A model generated the notes under the pieces. It made no database searches. It saw only the letters and a list, made by a program, of their open reading frames with translations, and was not told the origin of the DNA. This document shows, one piece after another, positions 56,227 through 64,000 of a stretch of DNA of 64,000 bases. This DNA is from Pseudomonas sp. MM213 (GTDB lineage Bacteria > Pseudomonadota > Gammaproteobacteria > Pseudomonadales > Pseudomonadaceae), in assembly GCF_020423045.1 (NCBI RefSeq), contig NZ_CP081943.1, positions 4,526,001-4,590,000 on the forward strand. Reading direction: 5' to 3'. Position 1 is the first letter of the stretch; each line of letters starts with the position of its first letter. The position numbers were made by a program, and so were the translations under genes.

Positions 56227-58137
56227 TCAGACGTCTTCCTTCATCTTGAGCAACGGCTCCTGGAAACGCAGCAGCCGCCCGGCGTTGCCCAATACCAGCA
56301 ACGTGCTCAGGTTATGCAGCAGCGCAGCAATCATCGCCCCTGCCGCACCGAGCCAGCCGAAGGCAGCGAAAGCGACAATTGCCAGTGTCCAGCCCAGACC
56401 GATGATCACGTTGACCTGCAAGGTTTGCCGGCATTGGCGACTCAAACGTACGCAAGTGCCGAGCCGACGCAGGTCGCTGCCGATCAGCACGATGTCGGCT
56501 GAAGCCAAGGCAATATCCGCACCGCCCGCCCCCATGGCGACGCCCACCACACCGGCCTTGAGTGCCAGCGAATCATTGATGCCATCGCCGACCACCATCG
56601 GCCGGAAGCCGCTGCCGATTTCTTTCAGCACACGGTTGAGTTTGTCCTCGGGCAAGGCCTGGGCTTCGACATCGCTGATCCCGACATCCAGGGCCAACGT
56701 ATTCGCGACGCTTTGGCGATCGCCGGTGAGCAACAATTGCCGGCCCAACCCGAGTTCTCGCAATTCACTCAAGGCGAATCGCGCTTCAGGTTTGACGCTG
56801 TCCGCGAGCAACAGCCAGGCCAGGAATTCACCGTTGAGCGCCAAGCCGGCAATCGGGCCATCGTGTTCAGGAACCGCTGAAGTGGCGATTGCCAATTGCG
56901 CGAACAACTCCGGCCGCCCGAGTGCTGCTTCGCCCTGTTCGGTCATCGCTACCACGCCCAGGCCCTGACGTTCGTGAATGTCCGTGAGCAGCAGAAAATG
57001 TTCCTGGCTAACCAACCCGGCGAGCGCGCGACTGACCGGGTGACTGCTGGCGGAACCCAGGCTGGCAGCCAGTTTCAACACGTGATTGCGATCTTCCAGC
57101 GGACTGTCGATCGATTGCAGGCGCAAGGTGCCGAAGGTCAGCGTCCCGGTCTTGTCGACCACCAGCGACGTCAGATCCGCCAGCTCTTCGAGAAACGCCG
57201 AGCTGCGGATCAGAATCCCATGTCGTGCGGCAACCGCGACGCCGGCAATCGCCGTGGCCGGTGCCGACAACACCAACGCACATGGACAGGCTGCCACCAA
57301 CACCGCGAGCATCGCTTGCGCATCGTTGGTGATGAACCAGGTCACTGCGGCCAGCAACAACACCAGCACCATATAGCTACCAGCGTAGCGCTCCAGCAAA
57401 CGGGTGATTGGCGGCTTGGAACGCTCGGCGCTTTGCATCAGCGCGATGACTTTACCGAGTGTCGATTCGTTGCCGGTACGGGTCACTTCAATGCGCAGCA
57501 GGCCATCAAGGTTGATCGCCCCGCCAAACACCGTCATGCCGACGCCCGCCTCCACCGGCACCGACTCGCCCGTGATCGATGCCGTATCGAGACTCGCCTG
57601 ACCGGAGAGCACACGACCATCGGCCGGCACTCGATCACCGGCGCGGACCTCAACGCGGTCGCCAGCCTTGAGTGTGCCGTTGTCGACTTCGACGATGGTG
57701 CCATCCGCCTGAACCTTGCGCGCATGGCTGCGCGTCAGTTTGCCGAGTGCGTGAATCGCCTCCTGGGAACCGATCACGCTGCGCTCTTCCAACACATGAC
57801 CGAAGATCATGATGATCGGCAACAACGCAGCGGTCAGCAGATCGCCCGTTGCCCAGGCACCCAACATCGCCAACGCAATCAACTGATCGGTGATCCCGTG
57901 CAAGCTGGGATAACGCAGGCTGTACCAGGCCGAACGCATCACCGGCACGGCCACCAGCAACGAGGCAAAACCCAGCAGCAATTGACTGACGCCCGTCTGC
58001 TCCGGCGACCACCAGCGCCAGATCAAACCGAGCGCCAGCAAGCCGAGCGCGAGCATGGCCAGGGTCAGCTGGCGTGCAGCGCTGCGTTGTTCGGCCGAGG
58101 ACAACATGCTCGGTGCGGCGGCGGTTTGGGCGGTCAT
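56227..58137 (-). CDS. P1B-type heavy-metal ATPase
   Basis: A 636-residue metal-transporting P-type ATPase. Four N-terminal membrane helices (to about 118), actuator domain with TGES (189-192), membrane CPC metal motif (284-286), phosphorylation site DKTGT (328-332), SHP (365-367), and the GDGIND hinge. It has no N-terminal metal-binding domain. The last helix carries HN-L-ST (608-612) rather than the DxG of zinc exporters (ZntA), so the metal cannot be assigned. Last gene of the four-gene SPFH operon, with a 4-bp overlap to the gene before it. This fixed link to SPFH proteins is unusual for the family. Confidence 0.92.
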   Translation of the reverse strand: MTAQTAAAPSMLSSAEQRSAARQLTLAMLALGLLALGLIWRWWSPEQTGVSQLLLGFASLLVAVPVMRSAWYSLRYPSLHGITDQLIALAMLGAWATGDLLTAALLPIIMIFGHVLEERSVIGSQEAIHALGKLTRSHARKVQADGTIVEVDNGTLKAGDRVEVRAGDRVPADGRVLSGQASLDTASITGESVPVEAGVGMTVFGGAINLDGLLRIEVTRTGNESTLGKVIALMQSAERSKPPITRLLERYAGSYMVLVLLLAAVTWFITNDAQAMLAVLVAACPCALVLSAPATAIAGVAVAARHGILIRSSAFLEELADLTSLVVDKTGTLTFGTLRLQSIDSPLEDRNHVLKLAASLGSASSHPVSRALAGLVSQEHFLLLTDIHERQGLGVVAMTEQGEAALGRPELFAQLAIATSAVPEHDGPIAGLALNGEFLAWLLLADSVKPEARFALSELRELGLGRQLLLTGDRQSVANTLALDVGISDVEAQALPEDKLNRVLKEIGSGFRPMVVGDGINDSLALKAGVVGVAMGAGGADIALASADIVLIGSDLRRLGTCVRLSRQCRQTLQVNVIIGLGWTLAIVAFAAFGWLGAAGAMIAALLHNLSTLLVLGNAGRLLRFQEPLLKMKEDV

Positions 58138-59192
58138 TGTGCAGCTCCCTGAATGATCAGGCGGGAATCGTCTTTCGGATTGACCGTGGTCACCGAGCCG
58201 GCCTGACCGAGGATTTTCGGCAAGCGTTCGCGGTAAATGCGCAACAGCATTTGCGGGTCGGTGCCTTGTTGTTGCGCCTTGGCCAGGCTCAATACCGTGG
58301 CCGTGTCGGCGGAGGCTTTGGCCAGCCGTTCGCTGGCTTGAGCGTGGGCGACTTGCAGCGCACGGTCGGCTTGCTCGTTGGCGGCCTGGGTGAGTTTCTC
58401 GGCTTCAGTGCGGGCATTGGCCACGGCTTTATCGGCTTGCTGACTTGCCGTCAGAACGGCGTTGAAAGCATTGACCGCAGGTCCTGGCAGACTCGACTGC
58501 ACATCCACGCGCGCCACTTCGATCCCCAGCCCCTGCCCCGTTGCGGTCAATTGCGCGAGTCGTTGATTGATGCCTTGTACCAAATCCCCGCGCAGGCGTT
58601 CGCGTCTTTCCGCCGCTTGATTATCCGCGCCGATCAACTCAGGGCGCGCCACCAGAATGGTGTCCAGATCTCGTGCGGCGGTGAGTGCCACGGCGCTGCG
58701 AGTCACCAGGCGATCCAGTGCCGGTAGCACGTGTTCACCTTGAACAACGAACGCATACGGTTCGGTGACTTTGTAAAACACCCGCACATCCAATTGCACC
58801 ACACCCGCGTCACCCGTCAGCAGATAACCGGAACCTGCCAGCGCATCACTGAGCGGCGTGGCGAAAGTGGCTGCTCGGTCGGCCTGCAACGCGGCATCGC
58901 TGCGCAGTAGATTATCGACCCGACGCTCGATCACCCGATCTGCCGCCGGCAACAAAACCACCTGCTCGAACGGCCTCGGCCACGCCAACAGCAGACCGGC
59001 ATTCTGAATGCGATCCAGCGCGCCAAAGTGCAACACCACCGCGCGATTTTGCGGATCGATTTGCCGCACGTTGGAGAATGCCCACGCCAACGCGGCCAAG
59101 ACTGTCACCGCATACAGGGCGAGAAAAGCCAATCGCCCGGCCTGAATCCAGGGGCTGCTTAACTCATTTGTTCCACGTGGAACCAAACTCAT
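58134..59192 (-). CDS. SPFH/band-7 protein, HflC-like
   Basis: A 352-residue protein with one N-terminal membrane helix (about 17-40) and a band-7/SPFH domain (about 45-230; QIDPQNRAVVLHFGAL start), then an Ala/Glu-rich coiled coil (about 225-300) typical of HflC-type assemblies. It partners with the HflK-like protein encoded immediately upstream; both overlaps (with the gene before and after) are 4 bp. This is not the standard hflKC pair near hflX. Codons 4-8 (VPRGT) carry the parS site. Confidence 0.9.
   Translation of the reverse strand: MSLVPRGTNELSSPWIQAGRLAFLALYAVTVLAALAWAFSNVRQIDPQNRAVVLHFGALDRIQNAGLLLAWPRPFEQVVLLPAADRVIERRVDNLLRSDAALQADRAATFATPLSDALAGSGYLLTGDAGVVQLDVRVFYKVTEPYAFVVQGEHVLPALDRLVTRSAVALTAARDLDTILVARPELIGADNQAAERRERLRGDLVQGINQRLAQLTATGQGLGIEVARVDVQSSLPGPAVNAFNAVLTASQQADKAVANARTEAEKLTQAANEQADRALQVAHAQASERLAKASADTATVLSLAKAQQQGTDPQMLLRIYRERLPKILGQAGSVTTVNPKDDSRLIIQGAAQ
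59169..59184. other. parS site (ParB binding) at the start of the HflC-like gene
   Basis: TGTTCCACGTGGAACC equals the 16-mer reported for Pseudomonas parS sites. It lies over codons 3-8 of the HflC-like gene. Confidence 0.9.
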
Positions 59193-60229
59193 GGCTGCGA
59201 TCCGGACTTGTTATCGAGTGTCGGCGGACCGTCAACCAACACCCGGAACGGCGCGGCATCGGTGCGCAGAATCAGTTTGGTGCCAGGTGTGACGATGGTG
59301 CCCAAGGTGTCGAGGGAGCGCAGCAAGTTATACAGCTGCGGCGAACCCGCGTAAGCGCGGCCGTAAATCTGTGCGGCTTCGACCCGGGATTGAGCTTCGA
59401 TGTCGGCAGCTTTTACCGTGGCATCGGCCTGGACGATTCGCGCATCACGCTCGGCAGCAGAGCGAATTTGCGCCGCTTCACGTTTGCCGATGGCCGTGCG
59501 TTCGGTGGCGATTGTTTCACGCTCGGCGCGCATGCGATCGACGGTGGCGGTCAGGGTCACCGACGGCAAGGTCAATCGTTCGATGCCGACTTGCAGCACA
59601 CGAACGCCATAAGTGGCGAGTAACTGCTGATCGATTTGCTGACGCAACTGCGCTTCAAAATCAGCGATGTGCACCTGGCTGGCATCGGTGTTCACCAGAT
59701 TGGCCAGGTCAAAACTGCTGGCCGTGGTTTCCAGCGCCGAGCCGACGAAGGTGCGAATCTGCCGCGCCGCTTCGTCCGGCTGATTCTGCACGGCGCGCAT
59801 GAAGCGCTGCACATTGTCCGGATCGCCTTGTACCTGCCACGCCACGTAAGCCTGAACGATGATGCGCAAACCGTCGCGCGTGCCCACATCCTGCAAACCA
59901 CTGGACGTGGTGCGCAAACGCAGATCTACCGGAAGCGCCGCTTCAAAAGGCGCGGGCCAACGCCAGCCCAGCCCCGGCTCCAGCAACACCCGCGACGGAT
60001 TACCGAAGCGCGTGATCACCGTGGCTTCGCCGGAGCGCACCTGCACAAGGCTTGCAGCCGCGATGGCAAACGCCACCAGCAACGCCGCCCACCCCATGCG
60101 CCGCCACGGGAATGGACCCGCTTCCTGCGGATCGCCGTGGTGGTGATGGTGATGCCCGTGATGATGCCCGCCATGACCGTGATCGTGGCCGGCGTGGTCA
60201 TCATGATCGTGAGTGTGCGACTGGCTCAA
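59189..60229 (-). CDS. SPFH/band-7 protein, HflK-like, with His-rich N-terminus
   Basis: A 346-residue HflK-type protein. The first 31 residues contain 16 histidines (for example GHHHGHHHHHHGD), then one membrane helix (about 48-67) and a band-7 domain (about 70-260) with a C-terminal coiled coil. By topology the His cluster lies in the cytoplasm and should bind several zinc or other metal ions. Translationally coupled on both sides by 4-bp overlaps with other SPFH genes. Such a histidine tract is not part of standard HflK. Confidence 0.92.
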   Translation of the reverse strand: MSQSHTHDHDDHAGHDHGHGGHHHGHHHHHHGDPQEAGPFPWRRMGWAALLVAFAIAAASLVQVRSGEATVITRFGNPSRVLLEPGLGWRWPAPFEAALPVDLRLRTTSSGLQDVGTRDGLRIIVQAYVAWQVQGDPDNVQRFMRAVQNQPDEAARQIRTFVGSALETTASSFDLANLVNTDASQVHIADFEAQLRQQIDQQLLATYGVRVLQVGIERLTLPSVTLTATVDRMRAERETIATERTAIGKREAAQIRSAAERDARIVQADATVKAADIEAQSRVEAAQIYGRAYAGSPQLYNLLRSLDTLGTIVTPGTKLILRTDAAPFRVLVDGPPTLDNKSGSQP

Positions 60230-62184
60230 TTGGCAGCTCCTGGCTGAGCAGTTTTACGCGCCGATGCAGGGTCAACCGGCAGCGTGAAAGTACGGAGGTC
60301 GATGGTCGGCGCGTTGCCGCTGCCGCCCAGACGATGATCGAGAACCAGCAACCTGGTGTTGGTCAGGCCTTGGGAGAGCTGGCTGAAATACTGTTCCAGC
60401 ACGAAAGCCTGGCCCGCGCTGGCGTAGGCCTTTTGCTCGGCGCTGAATTTCAGATCGGCCGCTTGCGCAGCCGCATTGATTTCACGCGCGCTGGCCGTCG
60501 CTTGATCCCGTGCGATGCTGGCCTGCAATTGAGCCTGATTGGTGGCCTCTGCGGCTGCGCCGCGCTCACGCGAGATCAAGGCCTGCGCAGCAATTTGCGC
60601 CGCTTGCACACCGTGATAAGCGTTGGCCGCGCCGGCCGGTGGGTGAATCGCTTCAACCACAGTCGCGAGAATCTCCACGCCGCTGTCGAGTTTTTCCAGG
60701 TCCGCCTGCACCGCGCGTCCAATCTCTTCAGCGAGCCCTACCCTGTCCTCACCGAGCAGACCGTCGAGGGTACGAGACGCGAAGTCGTGCACCAGAATCC
60801 GGCTGGCGGTGCTGCGGATCAGTGTCGGCACGTTGGCGCTGTTGTACGTCGCGGCCAACGCCGCTTGATCCGTGAGGCCGATGCGATAGACGAAACGCAC
60901 GTCCATGTTGACGATCTGGAAGCTCTGTTTGTCGGCGCGACTGCTGGCAATCACCTGAGACTTGTCGTTCACGTGGCTGGCGTCCCACAAGCGATTGGCC
61001 GTCGTCGGCGCCGGACCTTCAGCCGGTTCAGCCACAATCGGCGCCGCCGCTTCGCCAACACTGGTGGCCAACTCGTGAACCACGCCGTTCTCGACACTCA
61101 ACACTCGACCCAGCGGCCACGGCAGACCTGCGTGCAAACCGGGGCCGAAGACCTCCACCGGTTTGCCGAAACGCTCATAGATGCCCCGCCCCTGCAGGGA
61201 AATTTCGTGAATGCCGGTGAGCGACCAACCGACCAGTGCCACCACCGCCAGTACCGGAACGAATGCCCGGCGCATGTAAGTGAAGGCCCAGATCTGTCGC
61301 AGATCGATGCCGAAGCGGTTATGTAATTCGTGTTGCAGCGCCAGCAACGGTTGGGGTGGCCAGCGCAGCATGTCGGCGACGAAGCTTCGCGCCAGCAACG
61401 CAGGTTCGAGTTGTTCACGCTGCGGACTGAACAGTGACAACACCGCGCGTAGCAGCAGTTCGACCGCAACCAGACCCGGCAGCAGGCCAATCAGTACAGC
61501 CAGACGTACCGGCCAAACCGACGCTTCGCTGCTCAACAACAGACACAGCGCGCTCAGCACAAGACAGATGATTGCCACGCGCGTCAGCTGCGCCAGCGAA
61601 CCTGCTTCGGGCCACTGGGCCACGTTTTCCTGGGCAAGTTGCCGTTCCAGCACCAGCAAACCGAAGGCCAGCAGTAACGACAAGGCCGCCGCGACACTCG
61701 CGGAAAAACCGAGCGCAGCGGGAGGCAGGGCCAGGTTCCAGACTTGATTGATGCTGAACACTACCAGCAGCGCCCAAGCGCCAAGCCACAGCGTCGAAGC
61801 GCCGATCTGCGCCAGCAGCCGCAACCATCGCTGGCTGATCCGCTCCAGTAGCCGTTCATACCAGCCCTCCGGCGGCGATTCAGCGGCGACTTCCACAGGG
61901 AGCATCGCCGGGTTCATCGCCCTTTCACGCCACCGTGTCACCCACCACGCCGATTGCAGCCCGGCGACCAGCACCAGCAAACCGGCGCTCTGATTGACCA
62001 GCACCGCAGGCCAAAGCGACTGCGGCGCAAACAGCCCGACGAAAAATGCCAGCACCCAGCCTGCCCCTGCGAGCGCGCCGAGGCCGATTGCCAACTGCCG
62101 CAATCGCCGCCCTTGAAAGACTGCCTGCTGAAAGCGCGGCAGCCCGGCTACCGTTGCGCCCTCAATCTCGAGATCGACTTGCAT
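60226..62184 (-). CDS. Polytopic membrane protein with C-terminal SPFH domain
   Basis: A 652-residue protein. The N-terminal half (about 25-330) has roughly seven hydrophobic helices: two near 30-85, two near 120-185, two near 195-250 and one near 303-325. The second half is a band-7/SPFH domain (about 330-520), then an Ala/Gln/Glu-rich coiled coil (about 520-600). Ordinary HflK has a single helix, so this is a fusion of a membrane block with HflK. ATG at 62184 is preceded by TGGAG at correct spacing; a GTG at 62211 has no RBS. A Zur-like palindrome lies 35 bp upstream. First gene of the operon. Confidence 0.88.
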   Translation of the reverse strand: MQVDLEIEGATVAGLPRFQQAVFQGRRLRQLAIGLGALAGAGWVLAFFVGLFAPQSLWPAVLVNQSAGLLVLVAGLQSAWWVTRWRERAMNPAMLPVEVAAESPPEGWYERLLERISQRWLRLLAQIGASTLWLGAWALLVVFSINQVWNLALPPAALGFSASVAAALSLLLAFGLLVLERQLAQENVAQWPEAGSLAQLTRVAIICLVLSALCLLLSSEASVWPVRLAVLIGLLPGLVAVELLLRAVLSLFSPQREQLEPALLARSFVADMLRWPPQPLLALQHELHNRFGIDLRQIWAFTYMRRAFVPVLAVVALVGWSLTGIHEISLQGRGIYERFGKPVEVFGPGLHAGLPWPLGRVLSVENGVVHELATSVGEAAAPIVAEPAEGPAPTTANRLWDASHVNDKSQVIASSRADKQSFQIVNMDVRFVYRIGLTDQAALAATYNSANVPTLIRSTASRILVHDFASRTLDGLLGEDRVGLAEEIGRAVQADLEKLDSGVEILATVVEAIHPPAGAANAYHGVQAAQIAAQALISRERGAAAEATNQAQLQASIARDQATASAREINAAAQAADLKFSAEQKAYASAGQAFVLEQYFSQLSQGLTNTRLLVLDHRLGGSGNAPTIDLRTFTLPVDPASARKTAQPGAAN

Positions 62185-62218
62185 ACCACTCCAGTGATTT
62201 TCGTTGCTCACGTCGCAA

Positions 62219-62237
62219 TTCGTTACGATATAACGAA
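62219..62237. promoter_or_regulatory. Zur-like operator of the SPFH/P1B-ATPase operon
   Basis: Minus strand TTCGTTATATCGTAACGAA contains perfect outer arms TTCGTTA…TAACGAA. Its centre matches GTTATANTATAAC at 10 of 12 fixed positions (two mismatches in one arm). It lies 35 bp before the first start codon, a promoter position. Confidence 0.65.
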
Positions 62238-62401
62238 AACCGTGAAATTTTCGTACTAAATCTCTTTATCTAAAGACGCTCAACCTGTCGCTTGGCTGAA
62301 GCCTTGACCGAAAGGCGTGGCTGCGCACATATTACGCTCGTAATTTTATTCAGGAACTACGTTTATCCAGCCCGATTCCCATCCAATTCAGGAGTACATC
62401 C

Positions 62402-63802
62402 ATGAGCAACTATGACGTCGTGATACTGGGCGGAGGCCCCGGCGGCTATAACGCGGCGATTCGCGCCGGCCAGTTGGGCCTTAAAGCCGCCTGTGTCGAA
62501 GGCCGCGCCACCCTCGGCGGCACTTGCCTGAACGTCGGTTGCATGCCGTCCAAGGCATTGCTGCATGCTTCTGAATTGTATGACGCGGCCATGGGCGCTG
62601 AATTTGCCAACCTCGGTATCGAGGTCAAACCCACGCTGAACCTCGCGCAAATGATGAAGCAGAAGGATGACAGTGTTGCCGGACTGACCAAGGGCATCGA
62701 GTTTCTGTTCCGCAAAAACAAGGTCGACTGGATCAAGGGGTGGGGCCATATCGACGGGCCGGGCAAAGTCACGGTGACGGACAGCCAGGGCGGCAAGACT
62801 GAGCTGAGCGCCAAGGACATCATCATTGCCACCGGCTCCGAGCCCACTCCCCTGCCCGGCGTGGACATCGACAACACGCGCATCCTCGATTCCACAGGTG
62901 CGCTTTCTTTGTCCGAAGTGCCCAAGCATCTGGTGGTGATTGGCGCCGGGGTCATTGGCCTGGAATTGGGCTCGGTGTGGCGGCGTTTGGGCGCACAGGT
63001 GACCGTGGTCGAGTTTCTCGACCGGATCTGCCCTGGTGTGGACGGCGAAGCGGGCAAAACCCTGCAACGTTCGCTGAGCAAGCAAGGCATCAGCTTCAAG
63101 TTGAGTTCGAAAGTCACCCGCGCCACGACTTCGGCGAGCGGTGTTCAACTCAGCGTCGAACCGGCCGCTGGCGGTACTGCCGAACTACTCGAAGCCGATT
63201 ACGTGCTGGTCGCCATCGGGCGCCGGCCTTACACCGAGGGGCTGGGGTTGGAGAACGTCGGCCTCGCCACGGATAAACGCGGCATGCTCGCCAACAAGGG
63301 TCATCGCACTGAAGCGGCAGGCGTGTGGGTCATCGGCGATGTCACGTCGGGACCAATGCTCGCGCACAAGGCCGAAGATGAAGCCATGGCCTGTATCGAG
63401 CAGATCGTCGGCAAGGCAGGCGAGGTCAATTACGACCTGATCCCCAACGTCATTTACACCAGGCCGGAGCTGGCCAGCGTCGGCAAGACCGAAGAGCAAC
63501 TCAAGGCTGAGGGCCGCGCGTACAAGGTCGGTAAATTCCCCTTCACCGCCAACAGCCGGGCAAAGATCAACCACGAGACTGAAGGCTTCGCCAAAGTGCT
63601 GGCCGATGAGCGCACTGACGAGATTCTTGGCGTGCACCTGGTAGGCCCGAGCGTCAGTGAAATGATTGGCGAATATTGCGTGGCCATGGAGTTCAGCGCT
63701 TCGGCTGAAGACATTGCCCTGACCTGTCATCCACACCCGACCCGCTCCGAGGCGTTGCGCCAGGCGGCGATGAATGTGGAGGGGATGGCGACGCAGATGT
63801 AG
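62402..63802 (+). CDS. lpdA: Dihydrolipoyl dehydrogenase
   Basis: A 466-residue FAD-dependent disulfide oxidoreductase, the E3 component of 2-oxo acid dehydrogenases or glycine cleavage. FAD motif GGGPGGYNAAIRAGQLG, redox-active CLNVGCMPSK (about 43-52), NAD motif GAGVIGLELGSVW (about 181-193), and the catalytic HPHPTRSE dimer motif near the end (about 444-451). It resembles the stand-alone P. aeruginosa Lpd3, since no E1/E2 genes are adjacent. RBS AGGAG upstream. Confidence 0.95.
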   Translation: MSNYDVVILGGGPGGYNAAIRAGQLGLKAACVEGRATLGGTCLNVGCMPSKALLHASELYDAAMGAEFANLGIEVKPTLNLAQMMKQKDDSVAGLTKGIEFLFRKNKVDWIKGWGHIDGPGKVTVTDSQGGKTELSAKDIIIATGSEPTPLPGVDIDNTRILDSTGALSLSEVPKHLVVIGAGVIGLELGSVWRRLGAQVTVVEFLDRICPGVDGEAGKTLQRSLSKQGISFKLSSKVTRATTSASGVQLSVEPAAGGTAELLEADYVLVAIGRRPYTEGLGLENVGLATDKRGMLANKGHRTEAAGVWVIGDVTSGPMLAHKAEDEAMACIEQIVGKAGEVNYDLIPNVIYTRPELASVGKTEEQLKAEGRAYKVGKFPFTANSRAKINHETEGFAKVLADERTDEILGVHLVGPSVSEMIGEYCVAMEFSASAEDIALTCHPHPTRSEALRQAAMNVEGMATQM

Positions 63803-63832
63803 GTTTCAGGGATTTGCTGCGACTGATCGATC

Positions 63833-63927
63833 GCCATCGCGAGCAGGCTCGCTCCCACACTGGTTTTGTGTACGCCACAGATCACATGTGGGAGCGGCGG
63901 TGCGACGATTCGACTTGCTCGCGAAGG
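63833..63927. repeat. REPIN with one variant arm
   Basis: Left arm ATCGCGAGCAGGCTCGCTCC; right arm GTGGGAGCGGCGGTGCGACG, the same variant core as at 40041. Confidence 0.85.
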
Positions 63928-63939
63928 GGGCAACCCGGT

Positions 63940-64000
63940 CTAGAGCGGCAGGTGTTCCAACGGCAAAGCCCCCGGCGTTTTCACCGTGTGAATCGCAAAG
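63940..64000 (-). CDS. 3' end of an Lrp/AsnC-like gene (partial)
   Basis: Only the last 19 codons lie in the window. The C-terminus reads IHTVKTPGALPLEHL before the TAG stop, a pattern typical of the final strand of Lrp/AsnC-family regulators (VK…LPL). The identification is tentative; the gene continues beyond the right edge. Confidence 0.5.
   Translation of the reverse strand, partial: FAIHTVKTPGALPLEHLPL

Overview
The window is a chromosomal stretch of a fluorescent Pseudomonas (P. fluorescens group). This rests on protein content, high GC, twelve paired REP elements (REPINs) of the 'GTAGGAGC…GCTCCTAC' type typical of that group, and gene order matching from memory the P. aeruginosa PA5426 to PA5541 interval (purE, LysR, aspA, pycBA/pycR, RpiR regulator, EAL protein, uvrD, pdxY, zinc cluster). 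That interval lies next to oriC. Two near-perfect parS (ParB-binding) sites at 46943 and 59169 agree with an origin-proximal position.

Layout. 1-20 kb: purE with a possible leader attenuator; a LysR gene divergent from aspA; a sodium:amino-acid symporter and an asparaginase; a polyamine block (AraC regulator, acetylpolyamine amidohydrolase aphA, polyamine-binding protein); a 1528-residue toxin-like protein; a MocR regulator with a 12-bp tandem array of DnaA-box-like 9-mers in its coding sequence; paiB and two GNAT genes. 18-30 kb: a homocysteine methyltransferase divergent from an ABC transporter lacking an ATPase; an autotransporter; pycA/pycB with pycR; a HexR-like regulator with a perfect operator; an AT-rich orphan gene. 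30-41 kb: a membrane PAS-GGDEF-EAL protein, uvrD, a frameshifted EamA gene, a Tim44-domain protein, SMI1/KNR4, a CPA2 antiporter, a thioesterase, pdxY, DUF3301.

41-53 kb is a zinc-starvation region. Two COG0523 GTPases, DUF1826, two small secreted Cys proteins, the amidase amiA and a long plus-strand run (folE2-znuCBA-gamma carbonic anhydrase-dihydroorotase-ThrRS-like) sit around two Zur-type palindromes (44793, 46497). The logic is known for such clusters: import zinc, hand it to clients, and replace zinc enzymes. The last gene is remarkable: a threonyl-tRNA synthetase with its whole catalytic core deleted and its editing-site histidines replaced.

53-62 kb: DUF3617, cardiolipin synthase, cyclopropane synthase, then a tightly coupled four-gene minus-strand operon: a polytopic SPFH protein, a HflK-like SPFH protein with a 16-histidine N-terminus, a HflC-like protein and a P1B-type metal ATPase with no classical substrate signature. 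A Zur-like palindrome lies at its promoter. This SPFH/P1B-ATPase operon is my best candidate for an undescribed system. The window ends with dihydrolipoamide dehydrogenase and the 3' end of an Lrp/AsnC-like gene.
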